This document shows, one piece after another, positions 1 through 5,500 of a stretch of 7,501 nucleotides of DNA. The stretch's first letter is position 1; the number at the start of each line of letters is the position of its first letter. Where the stretch lies: positions 1 to 7,501 of the forward strand of contig CABUBZ010000084.1 of NCBI GenBank assembly GCA_902489945.1, given 5' to 3'. A program made the position numbers and the translations under genes. Below the pieces are notes generated by a model. It was not told where the DNA came from, searched no databases, and saw only the letters and a program-made list of their open reading frames with translations. This DNA is from an uncultured Collinsella sp. (GTDB taxonomy: Bacteria; Actinomycetota; Coriobacteriia; Coriobacteriales; Coriobacteriaceae).

Positions 1-472
1 TAGTTCCGCCGCCCACGCCTACAAAGACCGGGCACTCGGCGACGGTCAGCAGCGCCTGCGTAATGGCGGGCTGCGGCGTGAAGGGGTAAACGGCAAAGAC
101 GGCATCGGCGTTGGAGTTGCGGATGACCGCGACGTCGGTGGTGTAGATGAGCGATTTGATACGACGGCCGAAGAGCGTGAAGCCGCTGGCCTCCTCAATC
201 TCGTCAGGCATGCGAAGGGCCGCCTTGCGCAGGCGCCCGTCGATGGGCAGCGGCTCCATGGGAAGCAGTCCGTTGGGGGTCACGGCTACCTGGGGTTCGG
301 TGAACTCGTCTGCGAGCTCGACCTCGGAGAAATCGACCGAGGCGACGATGTCCTCGTGAACCTCGGCCGGCACATCGATGGGGGCTTGGTCGTTTGCCGC
401 GGCAGGCGTGTCGAAGGAGCTGGTGCCGACGAAGGCGTCGACGCGCTCATTTAGATCGTTGAGGGTATCCAT
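1..472 (-). CDS. Probable beta/alpha-barrel protein, N-terminal part (runs off left edge)
   Basis: An open minus-strand frame of 157 codons starts at ATG 472 and is still open at base 1, so the C-terminus is missing. The first 75 or so residues (MDTLNDLNERVDAF...) are acidic and rich in Ala, Asp, Glu and Val, which suggests a flexible extension. From about residue 76 the sequence becomes domain-like: PIDGRLRKAALRMPDEIEEA, FGRRIKSLIYTTDVAVIRN (102-120), ADAVFAVYPFTPQP (122-135) and, at the cut edge, VFVGVGGGT (149-157). That succession resembles a family of uncharacterised TIM-barrel proteins in gut Firmicutes and Actinobacteria (ThiG/HisA-like fold, often named only as a beta/alpha barrel or hydrolase); the Gly-rich stretch would be a phosphate-binding loop. 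I know those homologues as lacking a long acidic leader. No substrate can be inferred. No good Shine-Dalgarno precedes the ATG, and a TAGAAT box 9 nt upstream suggests a leaderless mRNA. Confidence 0.6.
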   Translation of the reverse strand, partial: MDTLNDLNERVDAFVGTSSFDTPAAANDQAPIDVPAEVHEDIVASVDFSEVELADEFTEPQVAVTPNGLLPMEPLPIDGRLRKAALRMPDEIEEASGFTLFGRRIKSLIYTTDVAVIRNSNADAVFAVYPFTPQPAITQALLTVAECPVFVGVGGGT

Positions 473-481
473 GGAAGCTCG

Positions 482-487
482 ATTCTA
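482..487 (-). promoter_or_regulatory. Candidate -10 box for a leaderless transcript of the left-edge gene
   Basis: On the minus strand TAGAAT ends 9 nt before the ATG at 472. That places the likely transcription start at or within a few bases of the start codon. No AGGAG-like sequence lies between them, and no clear -35 box is visible. Leaderless mRNAs are common in Actinobacteria, which makes this arrangement plausible; it is an inference from spacing only. Confidence 0.3.
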
Positions 488-622
488 TGTGATGACGGCC
501 GGCGCGATGCAGCCGGAATTGCGAATGCTAAATCGTTTGACGAGTTGATTTTTCCCCGCCGCGCCATCCGTTAGACCGAAGGGCCGGCGAACGTGAAGGA
601 GCTGTGGTGGCGGGTATTGAGG

Positions 623-631
623 TGCTATCTT
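623..631 (+). promoter_or_regulatory. Candidate extended -10 promoter of the small membrane protein gene
   Basis: TGCTATCTT matches a TGn-extended -10 (TATCTT against TATAAT). It would give a transcript start near 638 and a leader of about 26 nt before the ATG at 664. No convincing -35 is seen, which an extended -10 can tolerate. The rest of the 473-663 divergent intergenic region shows no other clear gene or strong hairpin. Confidence 0.35.
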
Positions 632-663
632 GAATGTCCCGTTTAAAAGAGAGGTGACGCGGT

Positions 664-834
664 ATGGAATTGACAGCAATGTTTAGCTCGATTGGCCTGT
701 GCGTGGGCGCAATCGTTGCCGCCGCGGTCATCTACTTTGTGGTCACGGCCATTAAGGGCAAAAGGGCCGAACGCAAGGAGCGCGCGACGCTTAAACAGCA
801 TCGCGACCAGCAGGGCAAACGCGCACGGAGATAG
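664..834 (+). CDS. Small single-pass membrane protein, unknown function (56 aa)
   Basis: This short gene encodes MELTAMFSSIGLCVGAIVAA... and ends in a very basic tail (KGKRAERKERATLKQ, then RDQQGKRARR). Residues about 8-30 form one hydrophobic segment, followed at once by a Lys/Arg-rich cytoplasmic-type tail of about 26 residues. By the positive-inside rule the N-terminus should be outside and the tail in the cytoplasm. A strong Shine-Dalgarno, AGAGAGGTGA (648-657), sits 6 nt before the ATG, and an extended -10 box lies further upstream; together these argue for a real gene despite the size. It is divergent from the left-edge barrel protein and convergent with the RNA methyltransferase gene. 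I do not recognise a family. The basic tail could contact RNA, nucleic acid or lipid head groups, but that is speculation. Confidence 0.7.
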   Translation: MELTAMFSSIGLCVGAIVAAAVIYFVVTAIKGKRAERKERATLKQHRDQQGKRARR

Positions 835-859
835 CTTGTTGAGTTTTGGATCCGTGCGC
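821..859. terminator. Inverted repeat spanning the ends of two convergent genes, possible terminator
   Basis: GCGCACGGA (821-829) pairs perfectly with TCCGTGCGC (851-859) across a 21-nt loop. The left arm lies in the last codons of the small membrane protein gene and the right arm reaches the stop codon of the convergent methyltransferase gene. The position suits a shared bidirectional terminator. The loop is long, and only a short T-run (867-870, plus strand) follows, so termination efficiency is doubtful. Confidence 0.35.
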
Positions 860-1962
860 TAGCTGCGTTTTCGGATCAGGGCAATGTAGAAGCCCTCAAA
901 GTCGCGGCTAGGCGGAATGGTGAGCGTGCCGGGCAGGCCGTTGGCGATGGCCGATACCTGACCCGCGGCAATGGCCTCGGTCAGGGCGTTGGACTCGATG
1001 CGCGGCTCCTCACCAGCTTCCTGGGCGCGGCGTGCCTCACTTTCGCTTGGCGTGCCGTCGAGGGGGATAAGCTCGCAGTCCATGTGCTTGTCGAGGGCTT
1101 CTTGCAGGGCGTCCTCGTTTTCCTGCGGCAAGATCGAACAGGTCGAATAGACGAGCGTGCCACCCGGCTTGAGGGCTCCCATGGCGCGGTCCAGAAGTGC
1201 TCGCTGCGAGCGCGCGCACTTGCTCAGCAGCTGCTCGGTCAGGCCGCGCAGGCTTTTCTCGTTGCCGCTGATGACGGTGCCCGTGCCGGTGCAGGGGGCG
1301 TCGAGCAGAATACGGTCAAAGCGGAAGAACTCGTCAAGCTCGCGTGCGTCAATGCGCATGACGGGCACGTTTTTGGCGCCCTGGCGGCCCAAGTTGGCCT
1401 CGAGCTTTTCGGCACGGGGAATGCTCATCTCGCAGGCGGTAAGGTGCGCCTGTCCCTGCGTGAGGGCGGCGATCTGCGTCGTCTTGCCGCCAGGGGCTGC
1501 GCACATGTCCAGGATGTCCTCGCCTGCTTGGGCGCCCAGGACCAACGGCGGCATCATGGATGACAGGCTCTGCAGGTAGATCTTGCCGTCGCGGTAGATG
1601 TCGAGGTCCCACAGATCGGAAACCTGGGCCTCGGGCAGGATAAAGGCGTCTGGGTACCAGGCGACGGGGTTGTGGGCGATGCCGGCGGCATCGAGCTCCG
1701 CAGCGATGTCCTCGGCGGTCGCCTTGAGCGTATTGGCGCGCAGCGTGACCGGGCGCGTGGCTGCGGCGCCAAAGCCCTCGATCATGAGCTCGGCATCGGC
1801 GGGCGTATAGGCGCCGGCGACCGTGTCGACCATAAAGCGCGGCAGGTCGGCAGCGCAGGGAAGGGCGGCAAGCTGGTCGGAAAGCTCGGTAGCAGAAAAC
1901 TGCCTAAGCTTGAGCTCGGGCTTGACCTGCTTTTTTTGCTTACGACGACGCGGCTTGGACAT
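859..1962 (-). CDS. RsmB/NOP-family RNA 5-methylcytosine methyltransferase
   Basis: This 367-aa protein is a SAM-dependent m5C methyltransferase of the RsmB/RsmF/NOL1-NOP2-Sun family, which acts on cytosines of rRNA or tRNA in the cytoplasm. The order of motifs is typical: a very basic N-terminus (KPRRRKQKKQ), the substrate-binding region with RPVTLRANTLK (70-80), SAM motif I DMCAAPGGK (152-160), motif IV DAPCTGTGT (221-229) with Cys224, and motif VI YSTCSILPQENE (272-283) with Cys275. In this family one of these cysteines attacks C6 of the target base and the other helps release the product, so both catalytic residues are present. The C-terminus is short and has no obvious PUA-like RNA-binding domain, so the target base cannot be assigned; RsmF-like or tRNA enzymes are both possible. 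The start at 1962 follows GGAAGGAAA with 5 nt spacing. The gene lies 37 bp downstream of the MetRS-like gene with no hairpin between, so the two are probably cotranscribed. Confidence 0.88.
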   Translation of the reverse strand: MSKPRRRKQKKQVKPELKLRQFSATELSDQLAALPCAADLPRFMVDTVAGAYTPADAELMIEGFGAAATRPVTLRANTLKATAEDIAAELDAAGIAHNPVAWYPDAFILPEAQVSDLWDLDIYRDGKIYLQSLSSMMPPLVLGAQAGEDILDMCAAPGGKTTQIAALTQGQAHLTACEMSIPRAEKLEANLGRQGAKNVPVMRIDARELDEFFRFDRILLDAPCTGTGTVISGNEKSLRGLTEQLLSKCARSQRALLDRAMGALKPGGTLVYSTCSILPQENEDALQEALDKHMDCELIPLDGTPSESEARRAQEAGEEPRIESNALTEAIAAGQVSAIANGLPGTLTIPPSRDFEGFYIALIRKRS

Positions 1963-1999
1963 CCGTCTTTCCTTCCCATTCCATTACATGTCGAGTGTT

Positions 2000-4150
2000 T
2001 TAGTACTGGCTCTCGTGCTTGCTAAAGAAGTCGAAGCGCGGGGGCAGCGGCTTTACGCGGTGCTCGCCGGGCTTCTCGCCCAGGCTCTCCACAAACTCAT
2101 CCGTGGAGGCGAAGATGTTATCCCAGCTAAAGAAGGCGACCGGGTCAACGTCGAAGTACTCGCAGATGAGCTCGCAGCCGGCCGGCACAATACCGTGCAT
2201 CAGGACGGTCGCCACGCGCAGCTCGGTAAAGGCGTCGACGAGGGCCTGCTTCATCGCGGCGTTGGCTGGCTCGCCCTCGAGTTTGTTGGCGGCCTTGGAG
2301 GCGTCGCTCCAGCGCTTGTTGGCGGCGCGCAGGTAGTCGTCGCACACGGCAAGCGCGCGGTGCGTCTCGAACTTGTACATGGCCTGCTCAAAGGCGAGGG
2401 CTGCCTGCTGGGCGGCTTCGATCACGGTGCCAGAAGCGGTACCGGCGGGAATGCAACCGTTGCGATAGGGACTCTCGTCGCCCTCCTTGATGGCGACGCC
2501 GTAGAAGCAGCTGCGGGCCAGGCGGTTGAAGACGCCGGTCAGCAGCGCGCTCTCCTTAAGGGCCGGATCGATAACGCGTTTGTCGTCGCAGGCGCGCACC
2601 TCGTTGCCGTCCTTGTCCTTGCCGGTCACACGCGTGTCATATGCCTTGGGGCTAAAGCTCACCGGCTTCTCGGACAGGCCGAGCGACAGCCAATGCGCAC
2701 GCATCTGCTCGCAGGTGTAGTGGTTGAGCAGGTCGTCTGCCGGCGGGGGAGGCGTCTGCGAGGACGAGCTGGCCTTTTTGCCCATGTAGAGCAGGTGGTA
2801 GCAGGCGCTGACGGTGCTCTGCGTGAGGTCCCAGCCCAGGGCCTCCCACATGGCGGTCTGCGCGATGCAGTAGAAGTAGATGTTGTCCTGACCGATAAAC
2901 TGGTAGATCTGAGCGTCATCAGAGCACCACCAGTCGCGCCAGTCGAGCGAGCTGTGCTGGTAGGTCGGCGCGGGCACCTGGGTGGAATCGGCGGCGGGCT
3001 CGCCCATAAGGGCGGCGTCCTGGGCGGCGACACCCTCGGTTACGCCGGCGGCACGGGCGTCGCGGGCGAGTACGGTACGTGTGTAGCTGATGGGCGCCCA
3101 CAGGCTCTCGGGCCAGCACCAGCAGGTGACGTCGGAAACGCCGTCGACCTCGGGCACCGGAACGCCCCAGTCGATGTTGCCGGTGATGCGGAAGGGCACG
3201 AGCGCCTTGCCGCTGCGGAAGCGCACGCCGCCGTTGGCGAGCACCGCGTGGGCGTCGTCGCGCTCCTTCCAGCTGGGGAAGGTGACGGTAAAGCTGCTCT
3301 TGTTGCCCTCGGGCTCCAGCACGGTGTGCTCGGGGAGCTGTTCCTCGACGGCATCGAAGGCCTCGCGGAACTTGTTCTGGATGTAGAGCTGAGCCGGCAG
3401 CAGCCACTCCTCCATGGTCTTGGAGACCACGGAGCGAACCTGCGGGTTCTGGGCGAGCTTGGCGGTGTAGGTCTTCATAAAGTCGAGGTAGGCCGGCAGG
3501 TCAAAGTAGAGATTGTCGACCGGGCGCAGCTCGGGCACCTCGCCGGTGAGCTGGCTCTTGGGCGCGATGAGCTCCTCGGGCTCAAACTGGTGGCCCAGAT
3601 CGCACTCGTCGGCATAGGCCTTCTCGGACTTGCAGCCCTGGATGGGGCAGCGGCCGATGACCTGGCGGCCGTTGAGGAACGTGCCGGCCTTGGCATCGTA
3701 GAACTGCAGCGTGGAGCGCTTGGAGATGGTGCCCTGCTCGTGCAGGCGCTCGATAATCTCGGCAGTCACCTCGTTGTGGATCTGGGCCGCCGGCTCAAGG
3801 CCCGAGCCGCCGTAGATGTCGCAGCTGATGTTGTAGTTGTTGAGGGTCGCGGCCTGGCGGGAGTGATTGGACTCGACATACTCGCCGATGGACTTGTCGT
3901 AGCCCTCGTTCTCCTTGAGCTTGCGGTAGCTCTCCATGATGGGCGAACCGTAGCAGTCGGTGCCCGAGGTGAAGATGACGTTTTCGCGGCCCAGGCGGTC
4001 GCGCAGGAAGCGGGCGAAGAAGTCGGCCGGGACAAAGACGCCGCCGACGTGGCCAAAGTGCAGACCCTTGTTGCCGTAGGGCTCGCCGGCGGTAACGATG
4101 GCGCGGCGCGGCCAGCTGGGACGGTCGTTCATGGAGTATTTGGATGCCAT
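2000..4150 (-). CDS. Methionyl-tRNA synthetase-like class I tRNA ligase with degenerate KMSKS motif
   Basis: This 716-aa protein has the architecture of a class I methionyl-tRNA synthetase. The HIGH signature is HFGH (31-34), inside GEPYGNKGLHFGH. A zinc-knuckle-like insert has Cys168, Cys173, Cys183 and His187. NIDWGVPVPE (325-334) matches the MetRS RDLDWGVPVP block, and FIGQDNIYF (418-426) matches FIGKDIIYF. The place of KMSKS is taken by MGKKASSSSQTPPPP (456-470), which lacks the usual K-M-S-K-S. In the C-terminal helical domain, Asn542-x3-Arg546 and Trp614 fall where MetRS has its CAU-anticodon-reading residues; this alignment is by eye. The start at 4150 has AAGGAG 4 nt upstream; the frame continues to an ATG at 4234, but those 28 extra residues (many Pro, Arg, Thr) look untranslated. 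No EMAP-like C-terminal tRNA-binding domain is seen. I recall a similar family with KKASSSS in gut Clostridia, annotated as class I tRNA ligase or MetRS. It could be a second, specialised MetRS or an aminoacylation-related paralogue. It heads a likely operon with the m5C methyltransferase. Confidence 0.85.
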   Translation of the reverse strand: MASKYSMNDRPSWPRRAIVTAGEPYGNKGLHFGHVGGVFVPADFFARFLRDRLGRENVIFTSGTDCYGSPIMESYRKLKENEGYDKSIGEYVESNHSRQAATLNNYNISCDIYGGSGLEPAAQIHNEVTAEIIERLHEQGTISKRSTLQFYDAKAGTFLNGRQVIGRCPIQGCKSEKAYADECDLGHQFEPEELIAPKSQLTGEVPELRPVDNLYFDLPAYLDFMKTYTAKLAQNPQVRSVVSKTMEEWLLPAQLYIQNKFREAFDAVEEQLPEHTVLEPEGNKSSFTVTFPSWKERDDAHAVLANGGVRFRSGKALVPFRITGNIDWGVPVPEVDGVSDVTCWCWPESLWAPISYTRTVLARDARAAGVTEGVAAQDAALMGEPAADSTQVPAPTYQHSSLDWRDWWCSDDAQIYQFIGQDNIYFYCIAQTAMWEALGWDLTQSTVSACYHLLYMGKKASSSSQTPPPPADDLLNHYTCEQMRAHWLSLGLSEKPVSFSPKAYDTRVTGKDKDGNEVRACDDKRVIDPALKESALLTGVFNRLARSCFYGVAIKEGDESPYRNGCIPAGTASGTVIEAAQQAALAFEQAMYKFETHRALAVCDDYLRAANKRWSDASKAANKLEGEPANAAMKQALVDAFTELRVATVLMHGIVPAGCELICEYFDVDPVAFFSWDNIFASTDEFVESLGEKPGEHRVKPLPPRFDFFSKHESQY

Positions 4151-4232
4151 GGGACTCCTTCGCATATAGGTAAGAGCGCGGCCGGGCACGGGGTTCGGCG
4201 GCGCGGTGGTCAATTCGTGCATATCGTTCGAC

Positions 4233-4241
4233 ATTATCGCA
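4233..4241 (-). promoter_or_regulatory. Candidate extended -10 promoter of the MetRS-like/methyltransferase operon
   Basis: On the minus strand TGCGATAAT reads as a TGn-extended -10 (GATAAT). Transcription would start near 4226 and leave a leader of about 76 nt before the ATG at 4150. No clear -35 is visible. I saw no T-box stem, riboswitch or attenuator hairpin in the leader. Confidence 0.3.
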
Positions 4242-4269
4242 CATGCGGGCGGGTGCGTGGCAGGGGCGC

Positions 4270-4275
4270 TATCCT
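4270..4275 (+). promoter_or_regulatory. Candidate -10 box for a leaderless DUF3267 transcript
   Basis: TATCCT ends 8 nt before the ATG at 4284, and TAAGAT follows directly (4275-4280). No purine-rich Shine-Dalgarno is present upstream of this ATG. The spacing fits transcription starting at the initiation codon. A -35 box is not evident. Confidence 0.35.
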
Positions 4276-4283
4276 AAGATGCT

Positions 4284-4850
4284 ATGAATGAGATTTCCAA
4301 CATACATGCGTTTGAGGACGAGGATTTTCTACACGCTTGCTTCGTGTGGGGGATGGCCGTGATCGCGGTGTTTGCCGTGTGCCTGGTGCCGGTGTTTATG
4401 CTGTTGGGCGGGCCTGCGGACTTGGACGCGGCTGAGGCGGGCGGCTGGATGGCTGTCGTGGGCTGGATAGTCGGCTTGGCTGCGGTCTCAATGGCATCGT
4501 TTGCCGTGCACGAGCTGGTGCACGCGGTGTTCTTTAAGCTGCTGGCGCCTGCGGGCGCGAAGGTGACCTTTGGGGCGAATCGCGAGACGGCGATGATCTA
4601 TGCCTGCGCCGAGGGGATTGTGTATTCGCGCCGGCGGTATATGGCAATTTGCCTGGCGCCGACGGTTGTTGTGACGACAGCGTTTGCCCTGGGGTTTGCG
4701 CTTTCGGGCTATCCGCTGCTGTGCTATCTGGCTGCCGGCTTGCATTTGTCGGGCTGTGTAGGCGACTGGTATTACGTGCGGACCATTTTGCGCGACCGCC
4801 GCATTATCGCCTGCGAGGATACGTCCTTTGGCGTGCGCTTTTTTGGGTGA
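4284..4850 (+). CDS. DUF3267 (putative zincin peptidase) membrane protein
   Basis: This 188-aa integral membrane protein fits the DUF3267 family of putative membrane zinc metalloproteases. Hydrophobic segments lie at about 19-41, 55-75, 120-141 and 143-165. The HExxH motif is HELVH (76-80), embedded in ASFAVHELVHAVFFKLL, and the later GCVGDWYYVRTILRDR (157-172) supplies Asp161, where the family usually has a conserved GD pair. The middle block GAKVTFGANRETAMIYACAE and SRRRYMAICLAPTVVV also match the family pattern (cysteine/proline region, then Arg-Arg-Tyr entering a membrane helix). Members resemble site-2 (M50) proteases, but substrates are generally unknown, so peptidase activity is an inference from the motif. 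Transcription seems to be leaderless. Its TGA (4848-4850) overlaps the Shine-Dalgarno of queH, so the two genes are coupled; a functional link with queuosine synthesis is not established. Confidence 0.85.
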   Translation: MNEISNIHAFEDEDFLHACFVWGMAVIAVFAVCLVPVFMLLGGPADLDAAEAGGWMAVVGWIVGLAAVSMASFAVHELVHAVFFKLLAPAGAKVTFGANRETAMIYACAEGIVYSRRRYMAICLAPTVVVTTAFALGFALSGYPLLCYLAAGLHLSGCVGDWYYVRTILRDRRIIACEDTSFGVRFFG

Positions 4851-4860
4851 GGAGATGTCG

Positions 4861-5436
4861 ATGAAGTCGTTGTTGCTGCATGCGTGCTGTGCACCATGCT
4901 CGCTTGAGCCGGTTCGCCTGCTGCGCGAGGAGGGGTTTGAGCCCACGATTTGCTGGACCAACCCCAATATTCAACCGCGCGATGAATGGCAGCGCCGCTT
5001 GGACGAGCTGCGCCGGTGGTGTGCCGATGGCGACATCGAGCTCATCGAGGCAGGGGAGGACCGCGATCGCTGGGAGACCGGCGTGGCACCGCTGGGTGCC
5101 GATCGGCCTCGTCGCTGTCGCGCGTGCTATGCTCTGCGCTTGGCCGAGGCGTGCCGCGTGGCCCAGGAGCGCGGGTTTGAGTTTGTGGGCACGACGCTCG
5201 CCGTCTCGCCGTACCAGCTGTTCGATACCTGCAATGACGTGCTTGAGCGCTTGGCGGCGGCACATGGGCTCACCCCGGTGATTCGCGATTTTCGCCCGTA
5301 TTACCCCGAGGCGACACGCCGTTCGCGCGAGCTTGGCATGTATCGGCAGAACTACTGTGGTTGCCGCTTCTCGGCTGTCGAGGCGGCCATGGACCGCGCC
5401 CGCATCCGCGACGAGCGCAAAGCCGCCAAAAAGTAG
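4861..5436 (+). CDS. queH: Epoxyqueuosine reductase QueH
   Basis: QueH (DUF208) carries out the last step of queuosine synthesis, reducing epoxyqueuosine to queuosine at position 34 of tRNAs with GUN anticodons; it replaces the cobalamin-dependent QueG in many bacteria. This 191-aa protein has the family signature cysteines: HACCAPCS (Cys9, Cys10, Cys13), RRCRACYALRL (Cys86, Cys89) and YCGCRFS (Cys166, Cys168), plus TNPNIQP (34-39), GTTLAVSPYQ (110-119) and RDFRPYYPE (142-150). The family holds an iron-sulfur cluster and a further metal ligated by such cysteines; all of the pairs are intact here. Start choice: GAGGAG ends at 4854, which gives 6 nt to ATG 4861 but none to ATG 4855, and homologues begin M-K-x-L-L-L-H. 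The Shine-Dalgarno overlaps the stop codon of the DUF3267 gene, which implies coupled translation. queA follows 64 bp downstream with its own promoter-like sequence. Confidence 0.93.
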   Translation: MKSLLLHACCAPCSLEPVRLLREEGFEPTICWTNPNIQPRDEWQRRLDELRRWCADGDIELIEAGEDRDRWETGVAPLGADRPRRCRACYALRLAEACRVAQERGFEFVGTTLAVSPYQLFDTCNDVLERLAAAHGLTPVIRDFRPYYPEATRRSRELGMYRQNYCGCRFSAVEAAMDRARIRDERKAAKK

Positions 5437-5464
5437 TTCACTTGGGACGTCAGCCTGCTAGGAT
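5437..5464 (+). promoter_or_regulatory. Candidate promoter of queA (TTCACT - 16 nt - TGC-TAGGAT)
   Basis: TTCACT (5437-5442) and the extended -10 TGCTAGGAT (5456-5464; hexamer 5459-5464) are separated by 16 nt. Transcription would start near 5471. An AT-rich stretch TATATAAGGAGAA follows, with AAGGAG (5487-5492) as the queA Shine-Dalgarno. No terminator hairpin separates queH from queA, so readthrough is also likely. Confidence 0.35.
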
Positions 5465-5500
5465 GTAGAGCGGACTTTAGCTATATAAGGAGAATCCGAC

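Noticed and set aside
499..516. Short inverted repeat CCGGC/GCCGG upstream of the left-edge gene
   Set aside because: Only 5 bp with an 8-nt loop; expected by chance in GC-rich DNA and with no further support as an operator.
4151..4234. Upstream start of the MetRS-like protein at ATG 4234 (28 extra residues)
   Set aside because: The extension is low-complexity, lacks a Shine-Dalgarno, and the ATG overlaps a likely -10 box. ATG 4150 has AAGGAG at 4 nt and gives the usual spacing to the HFGH motif.
1823..4291. An 822-codon plus-strand open frame opposite the MetRS-like gene and the start of the methyltransferase gene
   Set aside because: It is the antisense shadow of strongly GC-biased codons. 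Its translation is Leu/Val/Gly/Ala-rich without domain pattern, has no Shine-Dalgarno, and the opposite strand holds clear motifs (HFGH, DWGVPVP, APGGK).
4828..4860. Upstream queH starts (GTG-like codon at 4828 or ATG 4855)
   Set aside because: The first would overlap the DUF3267 gene by 23 nt and the second leaves no gap after GAGGAG; ATG 4861 has ideal spacing and matches family N-termini.
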